A stretch of DNA of 64,000 nt, taken from assembly GCF_037102585.1 (NCBI RefSeq), contig NW_027043829.1:3782001-3846000 (forward strand), given 5' to 3'. Both the position numbers and the translations under genes were made by a program. The notes beneath the pieces were generated by a model. That model had not been told where the DNA came from. It saw only the letters and a list, made by a program, of their open reading frames with translations, and ran no database searches. This document shows positions 10,301-20,179 of the stretch, one piece after another; position 1 is the stretch's first letter; each line of letters starts with the position of its first letter. Source of the stretch: Saccharomycopsis crataegensis. Its lineage: Eukaryota > Ascomycota > Saccharomycetes > Ascoideales > Saccharomycopsidaceae.

Positions 10301-12739
10301 ATTTATAACTTGCCAAATATTGAAATTATGGAAGCTTTTCTCAAGTTGATTGAGCAAGTGAAGTGTTATTATCAAAATGATAAGGAGTTATACACTGGTC
10401 TAGATGTTATTAGTAATACCAATTTGGCGTATTTTGGCACCCAGCAAAAGGCGGAATTCTTTGTTCTCAAGGGTATGTTTTTGGCTAAATTAAACAGCCA
10501 AGATAAAGCCAATCATGCATTTGCGACTGCCATCCAACTTGATAGTAACTTGGCAAAAGCTTGGGCTAAATGGGGGTTATATAATTATAAATTGTTCAAA
10601 CAGTCAAATAAGAGTACTGATTTAAATGAAGTGATGGATTATGCTAAAAGCTCTTTGATTTGTTTCCTCCATGCCGTTGGCCTTTACAAAAATTCAAAAT
10701 CTAGAAGGTACCTCGCCTTGATTTTATGGATTATCAGTTTGGATGATGAAAAGGGTACATTGGCATCGCAATATCAAAACTATAAGGGTGAAATCCCAGT
10801 ATGGTATTGGATCACTTATATTCCTCAGTTGTTGACCTCTTTATCTCATAAAGAAGCGAAGTTTGTCAGAAATATTTTGATTTTAATCGCTAAGCTGTAC
10901 CCACAGGCCCTTCATTTCCCGTTGAGAACCACAAAAGAAGATTTCCTTGCCATTCAAAAGCAAATAGCCCAAGATTCTCTTATCCCGCTAAAGAATTCAG
11001 GTATAAAACATGATGGTTCAGTGAATGAGTCTGACAAGACTGATGATGGTGGGAATGCCAAATCTGGCGGACATGGTCATCCATGGGAACATGTTGAGGA
11101 TATTATGAATATTTCGAAAACTTCGTATCCATTATTGGCATTATCTTTAGAATCTTTGGTTGCCCAAATCACACAACGATTCAAATCTAGCGCCGATGAA
11201 GATGCTTACAGACTTGTCGCTGCCTTATATAACGATGGGATGCAATCCTTCAATAGAATGTTGAATGTGAAAGGAGATGGAAAATTACCGAACCATATGG
11301 TGGTCAATCTTATCAAATTTGCAGAAACGGTATTGACTAGACAAGTGCGAGCTGAGTTTGAGAAAGATTTTATCATTTCCAAACCAAGTTATGAGACTTA
11401 TATCAAGAGATTAATTAAATGGAAGGATAGATTCGAAAATAAATTGGATAGAAGATTCAATAAAATCAATCTTGAAAGCTTATGTCCACATTTGACGGAA
11501 TTCCACCACCAAAAGTTTGAAGATATTGAAATCCCTGGGCAATACTTGTTGAATAAAGATAATAATACCTACTTTGTCAAAATTGAAAGATTTTTACCTA
11601 CTTTGGAGGTGGTTCGGGGATTCAATGCCTGTTATAAAAGATTGCAAATCAGAGGTAAAGATGGTTCCATTCATCAATTTGCCGTGCAGTTCCCATCCAA
11701 TAGACACTCTAGGCGTGAGGAACGGATTTTCCAACTCTTCCGGATCTTTGATGGCGGTCTCGTTCGAAATGTCCAATGCCGCTCCAGAAATATTAGTCTC
11801 ACCCTTCCTGTCGCTGTGGCACTTTCTCCTCACATCAGGATTTTATCTAATGACAGCAGTGATATCACTTTACAAGAGGTTTATGAACAGGTTTGTCGTG
11901 AAAAGAAACAAAAGGTGGAAGAACCATTTTTCTACATCACTGAGAAGCTCAAGGCTACATTTGATCCGAGATTACCAAAACCTGATATCATCAGTACCAT
12001 GACCGAAATCTTTAGTGCGGTGCAGACTTTATATGTTCCATCCACCATCGTACACGACTATTTTGTGAAATCTTACCCTAAGTTCGAAGACTTTTGGTTA
12101 TTTAGACGCCAATTCACTTCACAATATGCCTCTTTTATTTTTATGACCCATATGATGAGTATCACGTCTCGTCAACCACAGAAAATTCATATCAATATGA
12201 ACTCTGGATCGGTGTGGACTTCTGAAATGTTGCCAAATAAGACTAGTCAGCCAAATAAAAAGCCACCGCAGAGCAACGGCAATGGTAATAATTCTAGTGG
12301 CTCAAATAGTAGTGTTGATGATAAAGAGCAAAAGATTCCGATTTTCAGCAATCCTGAGGCGGTACCATTCAGATTGAGTCCAAACATTCAGAAATTGATT
12401 GGTCCTGTTGGTCTTGAAGGTATTTTGTCGGTGTACGTTTTAGTTCTTGCGAGATGCTTGTCCAATTCTGAGTTTGACATTGAGAATTTCTTGAGCTTGT
12501 TTGTTAGGGACGAAGTTATCTCGTGGTTTGCCCAGAATTTACAAAGTAGTGCTCAAGGGCCCCACTTGAGGGATATTGTTAGAGTTAATGTTGATTTGAT
12601 TATAACCAAAATTGCTAGAGTAGGCCATGTTTCATCAAATACACCAATTACCACCCAATTTGTGAATGAGATGATTGCCAGTGCGGTTAATCCAAGAAGT
12701 CTTGCACAATTGGATTATTTATGGAGGCCTTATCTTTGA
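1400..12739 (+). CDS. TRA1: Tra1, SAGA/NuA4 activator-binding scaffold (PIKK pseudokinase)
   Basis: Giant 3779-residue protein, close to the roughly 3.7-kb-residue size known for yeast Tra1/human TRRAP. Tra1 is the shared subunit of the SAGA and NuA4 histone acetyltransferase complexes and contacts transcription activators. What shows this: a very long alpha-helical HEAT/TPR-like region filling about residues 1-2550, a FAT region (about 2560-3150, with motifs such as LYPQALHFPLRTTKED), a PI3K-like domain (about 3390-3700) that lacks an obvious DFG/HRD catalytic core, as is typical of this pseudokinase, and a terminal FATC segment ending LDYLWRPYL. The segment around residue 910 (LVTQGLRTLELC) is also characteristic of the family. 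Acidic low-complexity inserts occur near residues 165-195 and 515-570. The ATG used is the first in frame and has an A-rich context. Identification is strong; domain borders are approximate. Confidence 0.97.
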   Translation: MSYTNQIDLFVEKLGSDIDLSAKHQVLAELCDIIESFLGAKEYSYFLEKLIPMFIDLLTEVPISFYNSTYEHKIRSSILEIIQRLVLNDTFDQYKTIMLDTITTALRSENEENGVLCIKIITSIHKSYKNNLFDKVEEFIEIIYEIYSNSPQMVQQWFNENATEDASSTSHNPSSSPTEIGESEDFNSIPSDDDSKQELLHSLHSFKTLSECPITMVSLLSSYKQLVNKVLLDFIPRIIALLQLEVDIQRKERLEAEAKGNKYTSVSKRIKNRSLYGDFIISQVKATSFLAYIFIRDYSPEFFANFHDVIPDLVVRLLQDCPSELAAAKKELLHATRHILSTPYKTIFIPKLDLFFDESILLGDGLTCRETLRPLAYSTIADFVHNIRADLTSEQVWKAVLMFSKILQDDSLNANVTFMCAKLLLNLLERVVKLPKEEARKLFMIILESFCRRFAKLNHKYDYYMEQHRKYEARKVELESRQDDYIKANNSKMPKNDLLDEKVVILNDEKELDIDAIVANECSNIPKFEAVSCDEDINMTKNGHLDDDNVDGKEDQKLSIYHLEDDLPIQIFKKSSLDSLKDIKYLIRNLVNYLKPMVGHLKLTNIAPPATDQNQQAWDSVARGFSYEELLIFENLFRESILCIRFFQTDKAAVLQLNKMSEKSTFDIKYPNIPITATKDEKDLMESISLIFMRIDPVMFNEIMQDQFPLLVDQMNKNPALLHIPHFFLSNEMVSGNFMGILISYLKSRLHELGALDLMNAHILLRLFKLFLLSLNLYPAQNEEFLLPHLNELILQSLKYSTTANEPLIYFYFIRILFKSIGGGRFEKLYKEVMPLMQKLLESLNKLIESARSPQERDTCIELCLSIPVRLSKLVSMLHLLMRPLVLALNGSLELVTQGLRTLELCVDNLNANYFDPIIQPVIDDVMKALCKHLKPRPHLHVHSHTAVRILGKFGGRNRNFIKPSSDLQDQSMMTQSVEAVFDINGIKGQSFVSISSGVNAAINILEDPRLHSNLKLTIHYRANAFKYLSAVLMLFVDTSEVPQNYQSLIESAVDSLIKEEQMKIKPLSTETIIDKRKFNNQEQLFERLWKAIFYCSSINELKPNVHGLITNLCNHFTQLYITRSLIRRYKHERSFTVSDGEGKVYLDANIMFNVINYALSNNITEVKNAGIVAVKQICDACEIIFGSIENSLRFGLHSSLIAVFYHSCYDEMYYNKLGGVLGLKTMIDDTGIPITWFGKFQHELVRALFYVLRDTPDIMPALVTNTAKSLIIKIIGGCNKGATSVDELPYELISSLVYDLASPNSLVRKTSQLAIEILSDLSSVSKIDLISSCKTVLLHPIFAKPLRALPFLMQIGHIEAITYWLGLPHKEAEFNDEMQRLLLEVVNLVEAEDSMLTTTDRLIDYETREQLTELRVVCINLLTVALSKPEYTMTQPGLTRLRILAVFFKTLGASEKTIVDASHVGLKSALSQNSKLPRELLQSGLRPMLMNLSDYRKLSVSNLQTLARLLVVLVNYFKVEIGKKLLDHANSWAMPELLNQIAGFDLSNNKVIQILNSIFNIFHLLPPKAYIFIPDVLRCLEKVEINLRRVKGSSCREPIVKYLDEYPNEASEFFLQEFSSRKMQNIHTYFVLKCPELKKVTKNNVSKFFEALACENDFNTSITKFANLVDIVSVVVDDDLWTRSHKELFVNLFQAGQKIIGEFQNYPYNQQNHFQIFYSIDKLQEVLIKSFEVSKNDDLLFSLVDFLTIHKLTVNLQLVDFIAENIIKTKDIAVRQSFLSRCVKIAVDGNYKIPTKVYILKKICVPILLNEARVNSNLDLLYGDDTPEWLTLAHTNIWQSTDESIVGHTAGEIDSYRLELLQLTASLLKFSPAKIEPIRKDVIKFSWNLMKLDDTIPKYAAYLTNCYFINAYDTHVKITTHMFFALLRANNVDARYLVKQSLDLLADVIPERMKQNDEDKSWIKWPRRVIQENNFVVNNVFNVYKFMVEHEELFFEARNQFLSNAINLMGKLTISPNPSTDNQILAIELSELILKWEQRADKLRKEKLSAPNFKDEDEEMKDVGVKEFADKKNYDEKLAASLEYRIPTGQKEAFVTFLIRYLCISTSRCSSTDLGRRALSVLYDSTQLWSEINIPLVIFERFLLTNDLNSGNFSILGYCWNTLEVLGITLENKDSEWIINNLKALQRLLIKVIKTHNHDLQEVLQRVLRIILKAITEESYEDSEPEDVKNFMNLLISVISSDLGNTASLAAGITLFSTVTYYQPERLTPLIPSIIKTFGKLCKDHVTITMTQKISQENSTQVEEEARMTAKLLSKILDFATIRISYFGDHRRIFLSILAQFIERSYDKDLSKHIVDVVYKWIFSSVGAYPTHKEKAAILSKMMGYEPRREIPMSLSKDYLKIIIKIFEDKSPKTADLTLRLEHSFLLGTRFIDVGIRQRFMRILADSLQPDIKHRLYYVIKEQNWEDLGDFPWLMQALELMFGSFNQDAKIQLKPGSYKFAPLGYLDISEPSTTSAEPSNSKLKEFLDNHNEFIVNARSITAGDVIAPLVEILHNDINSIKMAWVDVFPVAYGSIPRKEKADFSTCFTSLLSKDYHLRASGSILNGVQALLEGACKCDDLHIPPHLSKYLSTAFNTYYSTIQDLESQSTTFNQAGGDESVDDALLEVYMSVEDKDMFYGLWRRRAKYALTNSALLFEQIGMCDMAMRYYENAQIKARTRALPYSESEYSLWEDNWISCAEKLQHWDILTELSKHENYTDLLLECGWRVANWNDDKEPLEQSVKTVIDVPTPRRQTFQTFLCLQDFAQQKKTMNDVLKLCDEGTQLALKKWASLPTRFTGAHVSMLHVFQQYVEFNEASQIYNSLVTTNSQNIEVKSQELKRVLQAWRERLPNVWDDINIWNDLIVWRQHFFQLVNNIYIPFLQAGKGNTYSQVYCGYHETACVINRFAHVARKHGLDEVCISQLNKIYNLPNIEIMEAFLKLIEQVKCYYQNDKELYTGLDVISNTNLAYFGTQQKAEFFVLKGMFLAKLNSQDKANHAFATAIQLDSNLAKAWAKWGLYNYKLFKQSNKSTDLNEVMDYAKSSLICFLHAVGLYKNSKSRRYLALILWIISLDDEKGTLASQYQNYKGEIPVWYWITYIPQLLTSLSHKEAKFVRNILILIAKLYPQALHFPLRTTKEDFLAIQKQIAQDSLIPLKNSGIKHDGSVNESDKTDDGGNAKSGGHGHPWEHVEDIMNISKTSYPLLALSLESLVAQITQRFKSSADEDAYRLVAALYNDGMQSFNRMLNVKGDGKLPNHMVVNLIKFAETVLTRQVRAEFEKDFIISKPSYETYIKRLIKWKDRFENKLDRRFNKINLESLCPHLTEFHHQKFEDIEIPGQYLLNKDNNTYFVKIERFLPTLEVVRGFNACYKRLQIRGKDGSIHQFAVQFPSNRHSRREERIFQLFRIFDGGLVRNVQCRSRNISLTLPVAVALSPHIRILSNDSSDITLQEVYEQVCREKKQKVEEPFFYITEKLKATFDPRLPKPDIISTMTEIFSAVQTLYVPSTIVHDYFVKSYPKFEDFWLFRRQFTSQYASFIFMTHMMSITSRQPQKIHINMNSGSVWTSEMLPNKTSQPNKKPPQSNGNGNNSSGSNSSVDDKEQKIPIFSNPEAVPFRLSPNIQKLIGPVGLEGILSVYVLVLARCLSNSEFDIENFLSLFVRDEVISWFAQNLQSSAQGPHLRDIVRVNVDLIITKIARVGHVSSNTPITTQFVNEMIASAVNPRSLAQLDYLWRPYL

Positions 12740-13462
12740 ATTTTTTTTTTTTTTTCTCTTTCTCTTTTCTTTTCTTTCTCATCTATTAATTTTTTTTGTC
12801 AAGATTTTTGTTGAACTTATATTTTATTTTTTTTTCCTTTGTGTTTTACCTTATTGCTTATGAATGTATATTATTGTATGATGTTTGTTTATGTTGAGGT
12901 TATTGTAGAACTTTTTTTTTTCCTTCTGTGGTTGTTCATCCACGAGATGCAAAGTTACAATTTATTCAAAGATTGAAGAAGTTCAAAAGGGGAAAAAAAA
13001 AAAAAAGTATTTTAATGTTGTGTTAAACAATGGAAGGGGAAAAGAGGTAGGTAGAAATCAATCCATAATAATATACTAGACTTGGCCTTTGTAAAGGATG
13101 AAATTAATAAGAATCATGATATTCAAAAAAAAAAATGAATTTATATGCTCAAAAAACAGACAGAAAGTAATCTCAAACAAAACTAAAAATCTTTTTAAGA
13201 GGAAAACCAAGTGATAGAGAGAGAAAAGAACTGTCTTGAAAAAAAAAAATATGCCGTCAAAAAATTTTTAGAAAAAAAAAAAAGGAATAATCAAGAACAC
13301 AGACTGAGTAACCTGGAATAAATAAATGAAAAAATGAAAAAAAGAAAAACACAGACTGAGTAACCTGGAGTAAATAAATAAAAGGAAAAAGAAGGAAGGA
13401 AGGAAGGAAAAAAAAAAGGAAAAAGAAGAAAAAATGAAATAGAAACAGGATATCAGAGCAAT
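12740..13462. other. Convergent spacer between TRA1 and CDC34
   Basis: Shared 3' region of two converging genes. It is dominated by T-rich tracts after TRA1 and A-rich tracts before CDC34, consistent with yeast 3'-end formation signals on both strands. No ORF of note. It contains a short direct duplication listed separately. Confidence 0.7.
13296..13379. repeat. Two-copy direct repeat, 52-bp period
   Basis: A segment beginning AACACAGACTGAGTAACCTG occurs at 13296-13327 and again at 13348-13379, differing at one base in about 32. The copies are separated by A-rich sequence. It looks like a recent local duplication in the 3' spacer of TRA1/CDC34. Confidence 0.85.
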
Positions 13463-14179
13463 CTATTTATTCTCGCTATTGATATTCTCGGAAATATCTT
13501 CATCTTCCTCATCTTCAGCTTCTTCATCATCCTCTTCAAAATCTTCCATAAGGGAGTCTTCTTCATAACTTTGGTCAGAGTCGTACCAGAAGTTTTCATC
13601 AATGGTATCGTTTTGTTCGTGGGGTGGGTTGGTGCCACTGTAGGCGGTGTTTGCAGTTGGCATGATGAAATCTGGAGGGATATCTTGTTTCGAACGTTCG
13701 ACCTCGGCTTTGACATGGGCATTGTAAGCTTTACGATTTTTGCGCCAATCGACAGCGGCATCGACGTTGGCAGGAGAGTTAATGTTTGGGTCTTCAAGTA
13801 AAGAGATGATGGATATCAACACGGTTTCCACAGTTTGCACCGGCGACCAGGTTTCCGCATCAGGTTCCTCGGAAGTTGGATCACCAGCGGCATGAAGAAT
13901 GGATACACAAAGTTTACCATCTTTGTAAACGTTTGGATGATAGATTGGAGGGGTGAAACGGAAACTTGGGGGCTGGAATGGGAATTCCGCAGGGAACTTC
14001 ATTTGGGCTTTGAAATAGCCACCGTGGTAGATTGAGTCTTCATTAAGGACCATCACCCCAACATTCCAGAGAAAAATGTTGTTGTTTTCGAGCTCGATGT
14101 GGAAAGAAGGTATACCCTTCTTAGGGTCTGTGAGTTCTCTGAACTGTCTGAACAACACTGAAGCCGCACTGCTAGACAT
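13463..14179 (-). CDS. CDC34: Ubiquitin-conjugating enzyme E2 Cdc34
   Basis: A 238-residue E2 that in yeast works with SCF ubiquitin ligases to ubiquitinate cell-cycle regulators such as Sic1. The UBC fold runs from about residue 8 to 170. It has the HPNVYKDGKLCVSIL active-site block (catalytic Cys near residue 92) followed by the CDC34-specific acidic loop insertion (GDPTSEEPDAETW), which distinguishes it from other E2s. The C-terminus is an acidic tail rich in Glu/Asp (last ~40 residues), the known SCF/Cdc53-binding feature, shorter than in S. cerevisiae. The start aligns with the known N-terminus (short Ser-rich leader, then FRELTDPKKG). A probable intron lies in the 5' leader (see separate entry). 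Confidence 0.96.
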   Translation of the reverse strand: MSSSAASVLFRQFRELTDPKKGIPSFHIELENNNIFLWNVGVMVLNEDSIYHGGYFKAQMKFPAEFPFQPPSFRFTPPIYHPNVYKDGKLCVSILHAAGDPTSEEPDAETWSPVQTVETVLISIISLLEDPNINSPANVDAAVDWRKNRKAYNAHVKAEVERSKQDIPPDFIMPTANTAYSGTNPPHEQNDTIDENFWYDSDQSYEEDSLMEDFEEDDEEAEDEEDEDISENINSENK

Positions 14180-14258
14180 TGTGGGTATTATGGTTTTTGT
14201 GGGTGGGACGAAACTGGCTGGTTTAAATTAAACTGGGGATTCGGAAAATGAAGCAGAA

Positions 14259-14625
14259 CTATTGGTATTAGTTAGTAACTAGAGTGGTGTTTGACGAAGG
14301 CAACACAGCAATAAAAAGTAGAATAGCAAAAAAACAAAATAAACGAAGGAGCGTCGATCAAGACAACAACAAAGTCTTGGATTGTTTTTTTAATTTGTAA
14401 TATGTTTCCAGTATTGCTGTCGTTGGTGGCAAAAATAAAACTAAAACAGAAAACAGAAAACACCCAACCAGTCCACTTAGTAATCATGACCATTAGTCAG
14501 GATGGGATAAAGACGAGATGAATAGCAAAAGAGGGGGAGTCCAGCTCCTTACTCCTTTCTGGCTATCTAAATTGGGATATTCTAATCAAGCTGCTGTTGC
14601 TATTGTTACTACCTAGAAAACATAC
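14259..14625 (-). other. Probable 5'-leader intron of CDC34
   Basis: Reading the minus strand upstream of the CDC34 ATG there is a perfect yeast 5' splice site GTATGT beginning at 14625, a perfect TACTAAC branch site at 14277-14271 and a 3' AG at 14260-14259. The predicted intron is 367 nt and lies wholly in the untranslated leader, 79 nt before the start codon. TACTAAC (either strand) was seen only about six times in this window. Four of those are in protein-supported introns, so chance is a poor explanation, but no transcript is available. Confidence 0.6.
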
Positions 14626-14985
14626 CTTTTTTGGGGGGACAAACTACTAGAGGCTGGACGTGGTTTGCCTGGTAGATGAGCAAATGGGATAGGTGATGCC
14701 AGTTAGCGTGTGATTGCAATTTTTGGGTGTTTTCTTTTTTTTTTTCCCTGTTTCTTTTTCTTCTGTGTCGTCTCCCGGTCACGTGAAAGCTGGCGGTTGA
14801 CTTGGATTATAGGTACATTCATTATCTATCCCTTTTGATTACACTATGGTAATAAGATATATTTTATTATTGATATTTTTATTCAATTTATAACCGATTA
14901 TCTAGCGAGGTTTACTTGTTTTGAAAAGAAAAGAAAAGAAAAGAAAAAAAAAAAAAAAAAAGATAGGAAGAAAAACAAAATATTC
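14626..14985. promoter_or_regulatory. CDC34 promoter region and ADE12 3' flank
   Basis: About 360 bp between the predicted CDC34 leader intron and the ADE12 stop. It contains GTCACGTGA (CACGTG at 14780-14785), a Cbf1-type box, followed by AT-rich sequence and A tracts adjoining the ADE12 3' end. No gene seen. Confidence 0.45.
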
Positions 14986-16903
<1,918 letters not shown>

Positions 16904-19477
16904 ATGTCAAATCAGGACACCCAACCTACAATATTCGACTCTTTCTTACGGACCATAGAGTCGAACTTGTATCTACCGGCTGGCTTCTGCGACTCTTCTG
17001 TTAATTCTGCCAACACATTCTCTTCCGCTAAAGATTCGAGCATTCTGCAGCTCACCGGGAAACTATCAAAGCTTAATGTGGCCCAACGACAGCTTCGGTT
17101 TGACATTACTGCTGATGCGACGATTCTCAATTGTGGTTGTATAATATCAGAGCATCTTGCATTGACATGTTTGAAATCGTCAACCAATAAATTCCAATGT
17201 CCTGCGTGCGGTGATTCCAAATCTTCTATATTGGGCCCAGTTTTGCCCCTCAGAAATCTCTACCAGCAAATCCAGAAATTCAAGAAAATGGAAATCCCAG
17301 ACTTTGCGTCATCTGTTTGCTCGGAATTTGAAAAATCAGAGAGTATGACGAGCTCCAAGTCTCGAAGACTATCCATTTCCAATGTTAAAACCAATAATAA
17401 CCCTACAGCACCTTCTAAAAAAAGTAGCAGCTTCACCGATAATTATTCAAGACTCAGTTCTCGAACTACCAGGAAACGTAAAGTTTCATTGTTATCTTTA
17501 TTTCAAGAAACTGCCCTCAAATTAAAAGATGAAGAATATCAACATCAATTAAAAGATGAAGATATGAATACCCAATTCGATTTGTATGAAAGTCGTCAAA
17601 GCTCAGAATCGATGACATTGGCAAACACCGCTCCACCACCAGATGACGATGCTTCATCCAAACATCATGGAAACCTGTTCAGTTCACAAACAGACCTCAT
17701 GGGGACCACTGACCTTGATTCCAATTCCCAGGGTATCAGTCTGTCTCCAAAAACCACGAGATTTTCCGGATCATTGGGCCGTACTGCATCCCAGATATCC
17801 AATAATACGGCCCCTGATACTATTTCTGGAATGTCTTTGAGCTCGGTGACCAGTAAAACCTTGAATTTCCGAAAAACAAGTTCGAGTACCGGTGCTGCTT
17901 CTAGTCACCACCAACACATTCCTGCACCAATTTCCATTCCTAAGGCTAATAACAACTTAGCTGCTAGTAGTGGTGTATGGTCTGCCACCTCTGATTTATT
18001 TGCCTCTGCATCGAGTGGTAATACACCCAGCTCGGCCTATTTGGCCGGCACGTCACCATCAGTCAAGGATAGCGACTCAATTAGATATGGTAACAGTAGC
18101 TACAGTTATTCCAACAGCTCGTTTGCGACCCCTCAAGAAGAATTTAGCAAAGAAATCCGGTTTGTCAATAACTTCCCAGTGTATAGAAAACGATTCCAAT
18201 ATTCTACCCAATCTTCCAAAGTTAAGTCTTTATTGAAAAGATCGGACTTTATTGGCACTGGCATCTCCCCTGATGCCACAAAATTTGCCCTTATTGACGA
18301 TAAAAAGTGGTTGGTATATAACATCGATGCCGATTCCAACTCACCCCCTACATTACTATGTTGCGGAAAAAACAATGGTTTTTATGGAGAGAATTTCGAG
18401 AACTTGATGAAATTGAACCCAAAATTCTATCCAGAAGAAAAAACCAAAATGGTACTTGGTGATGAACCGGCCCGTGAAATGATTGAAAAGGGTAATTGGA
18501 CGTTCGAATACTGTGCCCTTGGTAATAATTATCTTGTGATTGCTGGTAAGAGAATCATCAAAGTGTTTGATTTGCGACGCCATGGGAAACCGGTGTACAC
18601 TTATAACATTGATTTGCCAGTTAGGTGTCTTGACATTTCCGCTAATGATCAGTTCATTGCATGTGGGTTAACAGGGAAAGACATGGTAACTGATACTGAA
18701 GGAAGTTTGATAATGTTGTTTGAATTGTTTGAAGAAGAAATACGGGCCGTTAACAATGCTGAGTTGTTCATGGGGAACATTTCTGGGTCTGATAGAAATA
18801 CTGGTTTCCCTAGTAGTGTATTCTCTAATGCTACCTCTTCCTTGATTACTCTCCATTATAAAGACCCCATCAATGTGGTAAAATTCTCTGATGATGCCAA
18901 ATTGCTTGCGGTATCCACTGCATTGGAATCCCGTTTCATGGTGATTGATATCTCTAAGCCTAGTAAACCAAGGCTTGTTATGAAGGCTAGCCGAAAACTT
19001 GATACTTCGTATGAAAGTGAAGGGATTACCGATCTAAGCTTCTTTGGATATAATAACAAATACATTGCGTTGTCAAGTGTGGCATTCAACGCCCCGCTGT
19101 TGATTCTTCAAACCAGAATTGGCAATCTCAAAGAATGGGACCTGGTGGCCCATCCTAGGATGTTGATGAAGTTGGAAGAAATTGGATCACTGGTCCATAA
19201 GTGCTGTGCTTCTCCTCGTGATGATGCCTGTGCGTTCCTTACAAAGAAAGGACTGGTATACATTGTGCACGTCAATAAAAATTTTGAACGTAAAAGATTG
19301 GTATCTACCGGTGATGTTATGAGTGCCACTAAAAAGAGTGAGGCTGCGAGTTTACGATTCTCAAAGGATGGCTACAAATTATATGTGGTTGATCGGAAGG
19401 GAATATTGTATATTGAAGATTTTGTTGCTGGTACCCCTCAAAATCATGATGTTAGTAAATGTAAATCGATAACTTGA
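16904..19477 (+). CDS. PTR3: Probable SPS amino-acid sensor component Ptr3 (WD40-like)
   Basis: An 857-residue protein starting MSNQDTQPTIFDSFL; the ORF is open 37 codons further upstream (ATG at 16793), but that extension is poorly conserved in character and I prefer 16904. Near residues 70-105 there is a cysteine pair set (NCGCIIS ... CPACGD) resembling a small RING/U-box-like zinc element. The middle (about 150-400) is Ser/Thr/Asn-rich and disordered, and residues about 420-850 look like a WD40 propeller (for example VFDLRRHGKPVYTYNIDLPV). This architecture fits Ptr3, the peripheral partner of Ssy1 and Ssy5 in the plasma-membrane amino-acid sensor. Another WD40/RING-like protein cannot be excluded without a search. 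It lies next to PUT1, another nitrogen gene. Confidence 0.6.
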   Translation: MSNQDTQPTIFDSFLRTIESNLYLPAGFCDSSVNSANTFSSAKDSSILQLTGKLSKLNVAQRQLRFDITADATILNCGCIISEHLALTCLKSSTNKFQCPACGDSKSSILGPVLPLRNLYQQIQKFKKMEIPDFASSVCSEFEKSESMTSSKSRRLSISNVKTNNNPTAPSKKSSSFTDNYSRLSSRTTRKRKVSLLSLFQETALKLKDEEYQHQLKDEDMNTQFDLYESRQSSESMTLANTAPPPDDDASSKHHGNLFSSQTDLMGTTDLDSNSQGISLSPKTTRFSGSLGRTASQISNNTAPDTISGMSLSSVTSKTLNFRKTSSSTGAASSHHQHIPAPISIPKANNNLAASSGVWSATSDLFASASSGNTPSSAYLAGTSPSVKDSDSIRYGNSSYSYSNSSFATPQEEFSKEIRFVNNFPVYRKRFQYSTQSSKVKSLLKRSDFIGTGISPDATKFALIDDKKWLVYNIDADSNSPPTLLCCGKNNGFYGENFENLMKLNPKFYPEEKTKMVLGDEPAREMIEKGNWTFEYCALGNNYLVIAGKRIIKVFDLRRHGKPVYTYNIDLPVRCLDISANDQFIACGLTGKDMVTDTEGSLIMLFELFEEEIRAVNNAELFMGNISGSDRNTGFPSSVFSNATSSLITLHYKDPINVVKFSDDAKLLAVSTALESRFMVIDISKPSKPRLVMKASRKLDTSYESEGITDLSFFGYNNKYIALSSVAFNAPLLILQTRIGNLKEWDLVAHPRMLMKLEEIGSLVHKCCASPRDDACAFLTKKGLVYIVHVNKNFERKRLVSTGDVMSATKKSEAASLRFSKDGYKLYVVDRKGILYIEDFVAGTPQNHDVSKCKSIT

Positions 19478-20179
19478 GTCTCTGGTTTCCAATTAGATTG
19501 CTGTTGTTGCTGTTTTTTTTTTTTGTATTTTTCCTTTTTTTATTTTATTCTTCAGTGTTTGCTCAGCTTTATTTTATTTTCCAATTTTTTGATTCGATTC
19601 CCTTTTCGTTAACTCTGTTTGCGTTTTTTTTTTTTTAATTATTCGAAATTTGCTATTACTATTTGAATCCTCCTGTTCTTTTTATCATTTGCCCTGTCAT
19701 AGTCAATTTGCTGTATTCTTTTTACTTGTTATTATTGCTATTATTTTATCATCTCTTATATCACAATTTTCCTATTTTTTCAGTTCCTTTTAGTTCTTTT
19801 CTTAGTTAGTGGTGTGCATAGATTGGCACTGCCCTTCGTGATTCATTAGTTATTTTACTGATTTCTTATTATCCCCAAAAAATTATTGTTTGTAAAATTT
19901 GGGAAATTCAACGGTGACTGATTATTTCTAGAGCCATTAATTATAGTTTATCGTTCTGGCTACATTCTGCGTACAAAGCGTCGAAAGGAAAGGAAAGCAA
20001 GCTAGTGCCCCGTCGCTAAAAATTGCTACGGATAGCGGGGCGCGTTTCCCGCGGTGGGTGACCAGCTATCAACACCATTTATATCCTGATTTCTCTCATT
20101 CACCTGAAGTTTTTGAATTTTTATTCTTATCTCACATTATTAACCATCATTATTTTTCAATTTTTTTTTCTCTCCTTCT
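19478..20179. promoter_or_regulatory. PUT1 promoter with GC-rich dyads and a Put3-type site
   Basis: The first 450 bp is T-rich 3' flank of the upstream gene. At 20008-20054 there is a GC-rich island unusual for this AT-rich spacer. CCCCGTCGCTA (20008-20018) is opposed by TAGCGGGG (20033-20040), and GCGGG/CCCGC (20035-20039/20048-20052) forms a second dyad. Within it CGG (20036-20038), ten bases, then CCG (20049-20051) give exactly the CGG-N10-CCG spacing known for the proline-responsive activator Put3. The site is about 130 bp before the PUT1 ATG. Confidence 0.6.

Noticed and set aside
13571-14035. Plus-strand ORFs antisense to CDC34
   Set aside because: Shadows of a clearly conserved E2 coding region.
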